DNA of 64,000 bases, from contig NZ_BDCJ01000026.1 of NCBI RefSeq assembly GCF_001613445.1, forward strand, positions 1-64,000. The letters are read 5' to 3'. The stretch is from Nocardia grenadensis NBRC 108939. GTDB taxonomy: Bacteria > Actinomycetota > Actinomycetes > Mycobacteriales > Mycobacteriaceae. The notes below the pieces were generated by a model that saw only the letters and a list, made by a program, of their open reading frames with translations, made no database searches and was not told the origin of the DNA. Position numbers and translations under genes: made by a program. This document shows positions 16,430 to 25,004 of the stretch, piece by piece. The first letter of the stretch is position 1; every line of letters begins with the position of its first letter.

Positions 16430-16972
16430 ATGACAGTCGAGTCGACGTTGGACCGCACCGCGGTACCGGCGACCGGAAACCGCACCCTGTCCACCGATAT
16501 CGGCCTGCTGATCCTGCGGGTGGTCTTCGGTCTGCTCATCGCCTCACACGGCAGCCAGAAACTCTTCGGCTGGTTCGACGGTCCGGGCCTGACCGCGAAC
16601 AATGCCGCTTTCGAGAAGATGGGCTTCAACCCGGGCAGCTTCTTCGGCACGCTGGCCGGGCTCAGTGAATTCACCGGTGGTCTGCTGCTGGCTCTCGGTG
16701 CGCTGTCCCCACTGGGCGCGGCCATCGTGCTGGGTACCACCATCGTCATCATCAATACGACCTTCAGTGGCGGGCTGCTCACCGGCAAGGGGTACGAGCC
16801 GGGTCTGCTCTACGCCGTGGCGGCGGCGGCCCTGGCGTTCACCGGCCCGGGCCGTTTCTCGGTGGACGGCAACCGTCCGTGGGCGCGCGGCGGTGTGGTG
16901 TGGGGCCTGGTCGCGGTCGCGGTGGCCGCGGTCGCCGCGGTGCTCGTCCTGACCTTCGAATCGGTGCTCTGA
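16430..16972 (+). CDS. DoxX-family membrane protein
   Basis: 180 residues from ATG 16430 with a very strong AAGGAGGGG site. Four or five transmembrane helices; the DoxX signature is LLILRVVFGLLIASHGSQKLFGWF near 27-50. The N-terminal ~24 residues are polar and cytoplasmic. DoxX proteins are linked to quinone/thiol redox balance in mycobacteria; no specific function follows from this context. It is convergent with dinG, with only 10 bases between the stops. Confidence 0.85.
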   Translation: MTVESTLDRTAVPATGNRTLSTDIGLLILRVVFGLLIASHGSQKLFGWFDGPGLTANNAAFEKMGFNPGSFFGTLAGLSEFTGGLLLALGALSPLGAAIVLGTTIVIINTTFSGGLLTGKGYEPGLLYAVAAAALAFTGPGRFSVDGNRPWARGGVVWGLVAVAVAAVAAVLVLTFESVL

Positions 16973-16982
16973 GCTGGTCAGA

Positions 16983-19025
16983 TCAGACGGTCGCGGCGGC
17001 GGAGAGCCGGCGCAGTGCCTTCTCCACGACGGCCGGATCGGCTGTCTCCCAGTAGGGGGGCAGGGAGGCGCGCAGGAAACCGCCGTAGCGCGCGGTGGCC
17101 AGCCGTGGATCGAGAATGGCGACGACGCCGCGGTCGTCGACGCTGCGCAGCAACCGTCCGGTGCCCTGGGCCAGGAGCAGGGCCGCGTGGCTCGCGGCGA
17201 CGGTGAGGAAACCGTTGCCGCCGCGCGATTCCACGGCGCGCTGCCGTGCCGCCAGCAGCGGATCGTCGGGCCGGGGGAACGGGATACGGTCCAGGATCAC
17301 CAGACTCAGCGAGGGCCCGGGCACGTCGACGCCCTGCCAGAGCGAGAGGGTGCCGAACAGGGAGGTTTCCGGGTCGTCAGCGAATTTGCGTACCAGGGCG
17401 CCGGTGGAATCCTCGCCCTGACACAGGATCGGGGTGTCCAGGCGTTTGCGCAGGACCTCGGTGGCCGCCTTGGCCGCCCGCATGGACGAGAAGAGCCCGA
17501 GGGTGCGTCCGCCCGCGGCCCCCACCAGGCGCTCGATCTCGTCGAGGTAGGCCGGGGGCAGGCCGTCGCGGCCCGGCGCCGGCAGGTGTTTGGCGACGTA
17601 GAGGATCCCGGATTTGGCGTGATCGAACGGCGAACCGACGTCGAGCGAGGACCAGCGCACGGTATCGGCGTCGCTCGGTGCCTCGGCGCTGTTGGCCATC
17701 GCCGGATCGACGCGGCTGTTCGATTGCGGGGGCAGGCCCCAGGTGCGGGCCAGACCGTCGAAGTTCCCGCCGATCTGTAGCGTCGCCGAGGTGAGGACGA
17801 CCGTTGCGGCGCCGAACAATTGGCTGCGCAGGAGCCCGCCCACGGCCAGCGGCGCCATCCGCAGGGTGCGCCGGGTGACGCCGCGGATCTCGTCGGCCGA
17901 CAGCCACACCACATCGCGGCGGACCGCCGGGTCGGGTTCGTCGAAGGCGGTGAGCGCGCGGACCGCGCTGTCGTGGATCTCCTCCACACCGGCGATGGCC
18001 ATGTTACGGCCGGCGGCGGCCTCGGGATCGTTGCCGCCGGAGCCCTGCGGATTGAGCGCGGTGCGGGCGTTCCAGGCGGCGTCCCGGACGAGGGCCAGCA
18101 CCCCGGCGATGCCCTCGGGCAGCGTGTCCCAGCGGGTCGGCGGCAGTTCGTCGAGCGCGGTGTGCCAGGCCTCGGCGGCCTCCTCGAGCCGGTCGACCTC
18201 CCGCTCGTCGATGAGTTTCGCGCAGCGCCGGGCCGCGGTGCCGATGGCGGTGGCGGACAATTCGGCGGTCGCGATCCCGGTGACCCGGTCGACGAGTTCG
18301 TGTGCCTCGTCGACCACCACCAGATCGTGTTCGGGCAGTACCTGCACACCGCTGATGGCGTCGATGGCCAGGAGGGCGTGATTGGTGACGACGATATCGG
18401 CCTGCGCCGATTCGGCTCGTGCCCGTTCGGCGAAGCAGTCCTGCCCGAACGGGCAGCGTGATTTGCCCAGGCATTCGCGCGCGGACACGCTCACCTGCCG
18501 CCAGGCGCGGTCGCCGACGCCCGGGGCGAGTTCGTCGCGGTCGCCGGTCTCGGTATCGGAGGCCCATTCGTTGAGCCGTTTCACTTCGCGGCCGAGCCGC
18601 GAGACCGCGAACGCGTCGAACAGTTCGGCCTCGGCGGGCTCCTCCGGGACGGCGCTGTTGATCTTGTTCAGGCACAGGTAGTTGTTGCGGCCCTTGAGGA
18701 TCGCGAACTCCGGCGTGCGGCCCAGCGGTTTCGTGAGCGCCTGGGCCAGGCGAGGGAGGTCCCGGTCCACCAGCTGGCGCTGGAGTGCGATGGTCGCCGT
18801 GGAGATCACCACCGTGCGTCCGGTCCGCACCGCGTACCGCAGGCTGGGCACCAGATAGGCGAGCGATTTCCCGGTGCCCGTCCCCGCCTGGACGGCCAGA
18901 TGCTCTTTGTTCTCGATGGCGTTGTCCACCGCCGCGGCCATCGTCATCTGACCCGGGCGTTCCTTACCGCCGAGCGCGGTCACAGCGGTCGCCAGCAGTT
19001 CTGATACGGGCGGGAGTTCGGGCAC
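16983..19025 (-). CDS. dinG: ATP-dependent DNA helicase, DinG family
   Basis: 680 residues, superfamily 2 XPD-like 5'-3' helicase. Walker A is AGTGTGKS (47-54) and the DEAH box lies at 239-242. Four cysteines, C118, C185, C191 and C197, form the iron-sulfur cluster site between motifs Ia and II. C-terminal helicase motifs include LFGTLSLWQGVDVPG and QGTGRLLRS. Start ATG 19025 gives MPELPPVSELL. It is the counterpart of Rv1329c and probably acts on R-loops or stalled forks. Confidence 0.94.
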   Translation of the reverse strand: MPELPPVSELLATAVTALGGKERPGQMTMAAAVDNAIENKEHLAVQAGTGTGKSLAYLVPSLRYAVRTGRTVVISTATIALQRQLVDRDLPRLAQALTKPLGRTPEFAILKGRNNYLCLNKINSAVPEEPAEAELFDAFAVSRLGREVKRLNEWASDTETGDRDELAPGVGDRAWRQVSVSARECLGKSRCPFGQDCFAERARAESAQADIVVTNHALLAIDAISGVQVLPEHDLVVVDEAHELVDRVTGIATAELSATAIGTAARRCAKLIDEREVDRLEEAAEAWHTALDELPPTRWDTLPEGIAGVLALVRDAAWNARTALNPQGSGGNDPEAAAGRNMAIAGVEEIHDSAVRALTAFDEPDPAVRRDVVWLSADEIRGVTRRTLRMAPLAVGGLLRSQLFGAATVVLTSATLQIGGNFDGLARTWGLPPQSNSRVDPAMANSAEAPSDADTVRWSSLDVGSPFDHAKSGILYVAKHLPAPGRDGLPPAYLDEIERLVGAAGGRTLGLFSSMRAAKAATEVLRKRLDTPILCQGEDSTGALVRKFADDPETSLFGTLSLWQGVDVPGPSLSLVILDRIPFPRPDDPLLAARQRAVESRGGNGFLTVAASHAALLLAQGTGRLLRSVDDRGVVAILDPRLATARYGGFLRASLPPYWETADPAVVEKALRRLSAAATV

Positions 19026-19128
19026 TCGGGCAGCCTACTGCGCCGCACCGACAGCTGTGCGCCCAGTCGCGGCCCGGCCTGTCCTGCCCGCTCGGCACCG
19101 CAGGCGCGGACCGCCCTTCCCCGCAATC

Positions 19129-19144
19129 TTACTCAGAAGTAAGG
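19129..19144. promoter_or_regulatory. Operator palindrome upstream of SDR gene
   Basis: CTTACT-CAGA-AGTAAG is a perfect inverted repeat (6-base arms, 4-base spacer) ending 7 bases before the ATG of the SDR gene. Its size and spacing resemble TetR-family operators. No regulator gene lies next to it, so a TetR protein encoded elsewhere would have to bind here. Confidence 0.55.
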
Positions 19145-19151
19145 TCTGACC

Positions 19152-20027
19152 ATGGCGTGGAAACCTGATGAGATACCCGACCAGCGCGGACGCATATTCG
19201 TCGTCACCGGCGCCAACGGCGGACTCGGAGCCGAGACCACAAAAGTACTCGCCGGCAAAGGGGCCACTGTCGTGATGGCCTGCCGCAACACCGAGAAGGC
19301 ACAGGAGGTCGCCGATGCCATCGGTGGCGACCTCCGGATCCGCCGACTGGACCTGGCCGACCTGTCCTCGATCCGGGAATTCGCCGAGCAGACCGGGGAA
19401 TTCGATGTGCTCATCAATAATGCCGGTCTGATGAACGTGCCGTTCTCGCGGACCGTGGACGGTTTCGAAACCCAGTTCGGGGTGAATCATCTCGGCCATT
19501 TCGCGCTGACCGGGCTGCTGCTGGACCGGATGCGCGACCGGGTGGTGACCCTGGCCAGTATCGCCCACAAGCAGACCCCCAAGTTATGGGTGGACGACCT
19601 GAACTACGAGAACCGCCGCTACCAGCGCAACCTCGCCTACGCCCAGGCCAAACTGTCGAACCTGATGTTCGCGCGCGAACTCCAGCGCCGGCTGGCGGCG
19701 GCCGGCTCGTCGAAACGTTCCTACGGAGTGCATCCGGGAGTTTCGGCCACCGAACTGTTCACCCGCACCGAGACCCCGCTGGACTGGGTGAGCAAACCGG
19801 TTATCCGGCTGGTCGGGCACGCACCGGCGAAAGCGGCGCATTCGACGCTGTTCGCGGCCACCACACCCGATGCCGATCCCGATACGTACTGGGGTCCGAC
19901 CCGGTTGTTCCAGTCGCAGGGCCCGGTGGCGGCGTCCCCGTCCACCCGCCTGTCCAAGAACACCGACCTGTGGCAGCGGCTGTGGGCCGAGTCCGAGCGG
20001 CTGACCGGGGTCGTCTACAAGTTCTGA
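19152..20027 (+). CDS. Short-chain dehydrogenase/reductase
   Basis: 291 residues from ATG 19152, of the classical/extended retinol-dehydrogenase-like type. The cofactor motif is TGANGGLG (19-26), then NNAG (89-92), catalytic S136, Y163 and K167 (YAQAK). The C-terminal region with the YWGPTRLFQSQGP stretch is typical of actinobacterial homologues. The substrate is unknown. It has no operon partner, and a clear operator overlaps its start region. Confidence 0.88.
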   Translation: MAWKPDEIPDQRGRIFVVTGANGGLGAETTKVLAGKGATVVMACRNTEKAQEVADAIGGDLRIRRLDLADLSSIREFAEQTGEFDVLINNAGLMNVPFSRTVDGFETQFGVNHLGHFALTGLLLDRMRDRVVTLASIAHKQTPKLWVDDLNYENRRYQRNLAYAQAKLSNLMFARELQRRLAAAGSSKRSYGVHPGVSATELFTRTETPLDWVSKPVIRLVGHAPAKAAHSTLFAATTPDADPDTYWGPTRLFQSQGPVAASPSTRLSKNTDLWQRLWAESERLTGVVYKF

Positions 20028-20100
20028 CCGGCGACGATACGGCTGCCGCGATACCCACCTCACACTACGGCCCGTGTAGTAGACGGGTACCGTGGTAGCC

Positions 20101-20607
20101 GTGTCCGCAACACCTCGCCGCACCGTGCACCGCCCGGCCCTGGTCCTGCTGGTGGTCGTGCTGGCACTGACCGCGCTGGCCCTGGGCTGGTGGCAGTGGG
20201 AGCGGTTCTCCTCGGCGAGCGGCACCGCGCAGAACCTCGGGTACGCGCTGCAGTGGCCGCTTTTCGCCGGGTTCGCGTTGTTCGCCTACTTCCGGTTCGT
20301 GCGGTTGGAATCGGAGACCGCCGGCACCGAATCGTCCGGCGTGACCACCGAGGGCGCGAATACGCCGGATACCGAGTCCGGCCCCTCGCGCACCCGTATC
20401 GGACTGTTCGCCGGCCGACGTGGTGCCGCGGCGGCCGGCCCGCGGGAGATCCCGGCCGGTTTCCTGCCCGAACGCCCGCGTGCCGCCCGCGACGACGATC
20501 CGGTGCTCGCCGAATACAACAGCTACCTGGCCCGTTTGCACGCCGCCGACGGCGCTGCGGGCAGTCCGGCGGGCCCGGCCCGCGATACCGAGAGGAGCGC
20601 GGGTTGA
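20101..20607 (+). CDS. LprD-like membrane-anchored protein without lipobox
   Basis: 168 residues from GTG 20101; a GTG at 20092 is also in frame. One hydrophobic segment (LVLLVVVLALTALALGWW) is followed by the conserved GWWQWERFSSASGTAQNLGY and ALQWPLFAGFALFAYFRF. A disordered insert comes next, then REIPAGFLPERP and AEYNSYLARLHA. These are the landmarks of the Rv1343c (LprD) family. Unlike what I recall of that protein, there is no cysteine at the end of the hydrophobic segment, so lipidation is unlikely. It overlaps the next gene at TTGA. Confidence 0.8.
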   Translation: MSATPRRTVHRPALVLLVVVLALTALALGWWQWERFSSASGTAQNLGYALQWPLFAGFALFAYFRFVRLESETAGTESSGVTTEGANTPDTESGPSRTRIGLFAGRRGAAAAGPREIPAGFLPERPRAARDDDPVLAEYNSYLARLHAADGAAGSPAGPARDTERSAG

Positions 20608-20972
20608 CCGCGAGCGAAAACGCCACCACAGCACCCGAGGCCGGCGCCGCCGCGCCGGCCGGCGACCGGCGGATCGCGGGGGCGCTACTGCGCTACCGCG
20701 TCCTGGCCTGGGTCACCGGTCTGTGGCTGCTGTTCCTCACCGCCGAGATGATCGCCAAGTACGGCTTCGGCGTCGATACGCCCAGCTGGATCGCGGTGGT
20801 CCACGGTTGGGCGTACTTCATCTACCTGATCCTCACCGCGGACCTGGCGGTGAAGGTGCGCTGGCCGATCAAACGCACCGTCGGCACGCTGCTCGCGGGC
20901 ACGGTCCCGCTGCTGTCGTTCTTCGTCGAACACCGCAACACCCAGCAGGTCAAGCGGGATTTCGGGGTCTGA
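20604..20972 (+). CDS. DUF3817 integral membrane protein
   Basis: 122 residues from TTG 20604, whose TTGA overlaps the stop of the LprD-like gene, with AGAGGAG upstream. It has three hydrophobic segments: VLAWVTGLWLLFLTAEMIAKY, WIAVVHGWAYFIYLILTADL and VGTLLAGTVPLLSFFVEH. It is the second DUF3817 protein of the window and matches Rv1342c by position. The coupled arrangement suggests it works with the LprD-like protein at the membrane. Confidence 0.82.
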   Translation: MTASENATTAPEAGAAAPAGDRRIAGALLRYRVLAWVTGLWLLFLTAEMIAKYGFGVDTPSWIAVVHGWAYFIYLILTADLAVKVRWPIKRTVGTLLAGTVPLLSFFVEHRNTQQVKRDFGV

Positions 20973-20987
20973 CCGCCCGGCGCCGGC

Positions 20988-21596
20988 TCAGCCCGCCAGC
21001 GCGGCGAGCGCCGGCAGGAGCTGGGCCAGCGCGCGGCCGCGATGGGACGCTCCGTCCTTCTGTGCCGGGGTGAGCTGGGCGGCACTGAGTTCGCCGCCCT
21101 CGGGGCGGAACAGCGGGTCGTAACCGAAACCGCCGTCGCCCTGCGGCTCCCGCGCGATGGTGCCCGGCCATTCGCCACGCACCACGATCTCCGCGCCCGC
21201 CGGGATCACCAGCGCGCACGCGGAGACGAAACGCGCGCCGCGGCGTTCGTCGGGTGTATCGGACAACTGCGCCAGTAACAGCGCGTTGTTGGCGCCGTCG
21301 TCACCGTGTCGGCCCGCCCACCGCGCCGACAGCACCCCGGGCATACCGTTGAGCGCGTCCACCGCGATACCGGAATCGTCGGCTATACAGGGCAACCGTG
21401 TGGCGCGGGCGCCGTCGCGCGCTTTGGCCAGGGCGTTCTCCTCGAAGGTCGCCCCGGTCTCCGGAGCTTCCGGATACTCCGGTACATCGTCGAGGCCCAC
21501 GATCTCCAGCCCCGCGACTCCCGCCTCGTCGAGGATGCGGCGCAGTTCGGTCAATTTCTTGGCATTGCGGCTGGCGAGCAGAACCCGACGCGTCAT
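20988..21596 (-). CDS. rdgB: RdgB/HAM1 non-canonical purine NTP pyrophosphatase
   Basis: 202 residues from ATG 21596, overlapping the rph stop (TGATG). It hydrolyses dITP, ITP and XTP to monophosphates and so keeps deaminated purines out of DNA. Motifs: SRNAKKLTELRRIL (9-22), ADDSGIAVDALNGMPGVLSA, FGYDPLF and SHRGRAL. The length is normal. It is convergent with the DUF3817 gene, with 15 bases between the stops. Confidence 0.94.
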   Translation of the reverse strand: MTRRVLLASRNAKKLTELRRILDEAGVAGLEIVGLDDVPEYPEAPETGATFEENALAKARDGARATRLPCIADDSGIAVDALNGMPGVLSARWAGRHGDDGANNALLLAQLSDTPDERRGARFVSACALVIPAGAEIVVRGEWPGTIAREPQGDGGFGYDPLFRPEGGELSAAQLTPAQKDGASHRGRALAQLLPALAALAG

Positions 21597-22369
21597 CACT
21601 TCTTCTTCGAGGTCTCGGTGGCCTCCGGCAGTACGCCGGGATAGGGCAGGGCCAGCGCTTCCTTCTGGACGGCGAACAACTGTTCGCATCCGGCCAGCGC
21701 CGAATCGAGCAGCTTGTCGAGGGTGGACCGCGGGAAGGTGGCGCCCTCACCGGTGCCCTGGATCTCGACCAGGGTGCCGGTATCGGTGGCGACCACGTTC
21801 ATATCGACCTCGGCCCGCGAATCCTCCTCGTAGGGGAGATCGAGCCGGACCCTTCCGTCCACCACACCGACACTCACCGCGGCGATGGCGCAGGAGATGG
21901 GTTGCGGATCCGCCAGCGCACCGGCCGCGCCCAGATAGGTGATGGCGTCCGCGAGCGCCACATAGGCACCGGTGATCGCGGCGGTTCGGGTGCCGCCGTC
22001 GGCCTGCAGCACATCACAGTCGACGGCGATGGTGTTCTCACCGATGGCGGCGAGGTCGATACAGGCCCGCAGGGATCGGCCGACCAGCCGGCTGATCTCC
22101 TGGGTGCGCCCGCCGACCTTCCCTTTGACCGATTCCCGGCCGCTGCGGGTGTGGGTAGCGGCCGGCAGCATCGCGTATTCGGCGGTGAGCCAGCCGAGGC
22201 CCGAATCGCGGCGCCACGGCGGCACCCCCTCGGTAACACTGGCCGTGCACATCACCCGGGTCTGCCCGAACTCCACCAGCACCGAACCCGCCGGGTGCGT
22301 GGTGAAGCCTCGAGTTATCCGTACCTCGCGGAGTTCGTCGTCCGCCCTGCCATCGGCTCGTCTCGACAC
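21596..22369 (-). CDS. rph: Ribonuclease PH
   Basis: 257 residues from GTG 22369 (VSRRADGRADDELREVRITRG). A phosphorolytic 3'-5' exoribonuclease for tRNA 3' trimming. Conserved stretches: SVLVEFGQTRVMCTASV, RDSGLGWLTAEYAMLP, RTQEISRLVGRSLRA, DCDVLQADGGTRTA and the phosphate-binding GTGEGATFPR. It is coupled to rdgB through TGATG, as in M. tuberculosis rphA-Rv1341. The open frame continues upstream but is not protein-like beyond this GTG. Confidence 0.94.
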   Translation of the reverse strand: MSRRADGRADDELREVRITRGFTTHPAGSVLVEFGQTRVMCTASVTEGVPPWRRDSGLGWLTAEYAMLPAATHTRSGRESVKGKVGGRTQEISRLVGRSLRACIDLAAIGENTIAVDCDVLQADGGTRTAAITGAYVALADAITYLGAAGALADPQPISCAIAAVSVGVVDGRVRLDLPYEEDSRAEVDMNVVATDTGTLVEIQGTGEGATFPRSTLDKLLDSALAGCEQLFAVQKEALALPYPGVLPEATETSKKK

Positions 22370-22413
22370 GGGCTCAGCGTAGTGGGGTACCCGTGCCCGG
22401 GACATGCCTGGGT

Positions 22414-23178
22414 CTACACGTCGAACGACTCGCCCGGGGACACCGCGTGGACAGGCCCGGTGAACTCGGCCTTGGCCTCGGCGATGACATCTTCTCGGGA
22501 GGTCCACGGCGGAATATGGGTGAGCAGGAGTTCCCCGACGCCGGCCTCCGCGGCGATACGGCCGGCTTCGGTACCCGAAAGGTGCACGCCCGCCGGGCGA
22601 TCGGCGGGATCGTGGGTCCACGACGCCTCCGCGAGCAGGACGTCGGCACCCTGCGCGAGTTCCTGGACCGCCGGACAGACCGCGGTATCGCCGGTATAGA
22701 CGAAGGTACGGCCGGCGGGGGTGACGATCCGCAGACCGTAGGACTCCGGCGGATGGAACATCCGCCGCGCGGTGAGGGTGTGGCCGGGACCGAACTCCAC
22801 CGTCTCGTCCTCTTTCCACGGGTGGAAATCGATCACATCGGACCAGTCGTCGCATTCCCCGCCGACCTCGGCCGAGGCGTTACCGATCCGCAGCGGGGCG
22901 TCCGAGGGGCCGCGGACGATCGCCCGCCCGGCGGGGGGAATCGGGTGGTAGCGCCGCCACACCAGCAGCCCGGGAAGGTCGAGGCAGTGATCGGCGTGCA
23001 GATGGGTGAGGAAGATCGACACCTCGCCCGGATCGGCGAATCGCTGCAGCGCACCGAGGACGCCCGGTCCGAAATCGATGACCACCGGCGACATATCCGG
23101 ACCGGTGAGCAGATAACCCGACGCGGGGGAATCCGGGCCGGACACACTGCCCGAGCACCCGAGGACGGTGAGGCGCAT
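22414..23178 (-). CDS. Metallo-beta-lactamase fold phosphodiesterase, Rv1339-like
   Basis: 254 residues from ATG 23178 (MRLTVLGCSGS). The metal motif THLHADHCLD gives H59, H61, D63 and H64. GDTAVCPAV carries the bridging aspartate, and there is a late THIPPW histidine. The M. tuberculosis orthologue Rv1339 has been reported as an atypical cyclic-AMP phosphodiesterase; that role here is by homology. It lies between rhomboid and rph. The 69 bases separating it from rhomboid leave no room for the murI gene found at this point in M. tuberculosis. Confidence 0.9.
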   Translation of the reverse strand: MRLTVLGCSGSVSGPDSPASGYLLTGPDMSPVVIDFGPGVLGALQRFADPGEVSIFLTHLHADHCLDLPGLLVWRRYHPIPPAGRAIVRGPSDAPLRIGNASAEVGGECDDWSDVIDFHPWKEDETVEFGPGHTLTARRMFHPPESYGLRIVTPAGRTFVYTGDTAVCPAVQELAQGADVLLAEASWTHDPADRPAGVHLSGTEAGRIAAEAGVGELLLTHIPPWTSREDVIAEAKAEFTGPVHAVSPGESFDV

Positions 23179-23247
23179 GTCACCATGCTGCCACGAGGTT
23201 TCCCGACTCAAGACCGCATCCCCCGAAAATACTGGCCGCGCCCACGG

Positions 23248-23967
23248 TCACCGGGGTGAGGCGAGTGGCCCGGTGTTGAGTTGACGGCGGTGTCGACGTT
23301 CATCACTGGAGAGTACCCACCCGGCGAACAGTCCACCCATAGCGCCGAAAAGGTGTCCCTGCCAGGAGATTCCGTCCTGGCCGGGGAGTACGCCCCACAG
23401 CAGCGAACCGTAGAGGACCAGCACCGCCAGCCCCAGCACGATCTGCCCGATCCGCCGGGCGAACCAGCCGCGGCAGATGAGATAGGTGAGCCAGCCGAAG
23501 ACCAGTGAGGACGCGCCGACGTGCACGGTGTTCTCGCCACCGGTCAGCCAGGTGCCCACCCCGGCAACGATCCAGACGATCGCGGTCGCGGCCAGTCCGC
23601 GGCGGATACCGGTGGCGAGGGTCAGGAACCCGAGGATCAGCACGGGCAGGGTGTTGCCGATCAGGTGGTCCCAGCCGTGGTGCAGCAGCGGCGCGAAGGC
23701 GATCCCGTCCAGGCCGTCGACCTCGCGGGGTTCGATACCCAGCGTCCGGTCGATGGACGAGTCGATCGCCATGTCGACGAACTCGATCAGGTACAGCACC
23801 ATCAGGAACGCGACGGTCAGGACCCCGGCCCGCGACCAGGTGCGACGGGTGGCGGCGAACCCGCCGGAACCCGGGCCGCCGGAAACCGGCCCACCGCCCG
23901 CCGGAGGCCGGAGCGCGGCGATACGGTCGGGGTCGAACGAAGCGCCCAGCGGCCCACCACCGGTCAT
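23248..23967 (-). CDS. Rhomboid-family intramembrane serine protease
   Basis: 239 residues. A Gly/Pro-rich cytoplasmic N-terminus of ~45 residues is followed by six membrane helices. The catalytic pair is S153 in HVGASSLVFG and H205 in QGHLFGAMGG; HHGWDHLIGNT holds the conserved His/Asn loop. It matches Rv1337 by content and position downstream of cysM. Substrates are unknown. Confidence 0.92.
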   Translation of the reverse strand: MTGGGPLGASFDPDRIAALRPPAGGGPVSGGPGSGGFAATRRTWSRAGVLTVAFLMVLYLIEFVDMAIDSSIDRTLGIEPREVDGLDGIAFAPLLHHGWDHLIGNTLPVLILGFLTLATGIRRGLAATAIVWIVAGVGTWLTGGENTVHVGASSLVFGWLTYLICRGWFARRIGQIVLGLAVLVLYGSLLWGVLPGQDGISWQGHLFGAMGGLFAGWVLSSDERRHRRQLNTGPLASPR

Positions 23968-24037
23968 GACGATTTCCTCCTCGCACGCGCCACCGCTCCC
24001 GGCGCGCTGCTTCCGAGGGTACCGAGTTATCGCGCCG

Positions 24038-25000
24038 TCAGGCCCAGAGCTGGCCGTCGAGGCGTTCCTCGGCTTCTTCGAGGGTGCCGTCGTAGGCGCC
24101 GGTGGACAGGTACTTCCAGCCGCCGTCGGCCACCACGAAGGCGATATCGGCGCGGCGGCCCGCGGCGACCGCCTTACGGGCGACCCCGAGCGCCGCGTGC
24201 AGGATGGCGCCGGTGGAGATACCGGCGAAGATGCCCTCTTCGAGGACCAATTCGCGGGTGCGGCGCACGGCGTCGTAGGGGCCCACCGAGAACCGGCTGG
24301 TGAGGACCGACTCGTCGTACAGTTCGGGAATGAAGCCCTCGTCGATATTGCGCAGACCGTAGACGAGTTCGCCGTAGCGGGGTTCGGCCGCCACGATCTC
24401 GATGTTCGGGACCTTCTCGCGCAGGAACCGCCCGGTGCCCATCAGGGTGCCGGTGGTGCCCAGACCGGCGACGAAATGGGTGATCTCGGGCAGGTCGGCG
24501 AGGATCTCCGGGCCGGTGGTCTCGTAGTGGGCGAGCGCGTTGGCGGGGTTGCCGTATTGGTACAGCATCACCCAGTCCGGGTTGGCGGCGGCGATCTCCT
24601 TGGCCCGGGCCACCGCCTGGTTCGAACCGCCCGCCGCCGGTGAGTCGATGATCTCGGCACCGAACATGGTGAGCAACTGGCGGCGCTCCACCGAGGTGTT
24701 CTCCGGCATCACACACACCAGGCGGTATCCCTTGAGTTTCGCCGCCATGGCCAGCGAGATCCCGGTGTTGCCGCTGGTGGGTTCCAGAATGGTGCAGCCC
24801 GGGGTCAGCCGGCCGTCTGCCTCGGCCTGCTCGATCATGCGCAGCGCGGGACGGTCCTTGATGGATCCGGTGGGGTTGTGGTCCTCGAGTTTGGCCCACA
24901 GCCGTACCGGCTGCTCACCCTCCCACTGCGGGGACAGAGTGCGCAGACCGACCAGCGGGGTGTTCCCGAGGGTCGCGATCAGTGACTCGTAGCGTGCCAC
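24038..25000 (-). CDS. cysM: O-phosphoserine sulfhydrylase using CysO thiocarboxylate
   Basis: 320 residues from GTG 25000. A PLP fold-type II enzyme with K48 (NPTGSIKDRP) as the Schiff-base lysine. The phosphate-binding loop GLGTTGT and substrate loop TSGNTGIS are present. In the mycobacterial pathway, CysM makes a CysO-cysteine adduct from O-phosphoserine and CysO-thiocarboxylate. Direct linkage to cysO (4-base gap) and mec supports this reading over an ordinary cysteine synthase. Confidence 0.94.
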   Translation of the reverse strand: MARYESLIATLGNTPLVGLRTLSPQWEGEQPVRLWAKLEDHNPTGSIKDRPALRMIEQAEADGRLTPGCTILEPTSGNTGISLAMAAKLKGYRLVCVMPENTSVERRQLLTMFGAEIIDSPAAGGSNQAVARAKEIAAANPDWVMLYQYGNPANALAHYETTGPEILADLPEITHFVAGLGTTGTLMGTGRFLREKVPNIEIVAAEPRYGELVYGLRNIDEGFIPELYDESVLTSRFSVGPYDAVRRTRELVLEEGIFAGISTGAILHAALGVARKAVAAGRRADIAFVVADGGWKYLSTGAYDGTLEEAEERLDGQLWA

Positions 25001-25004
25001 GGAA

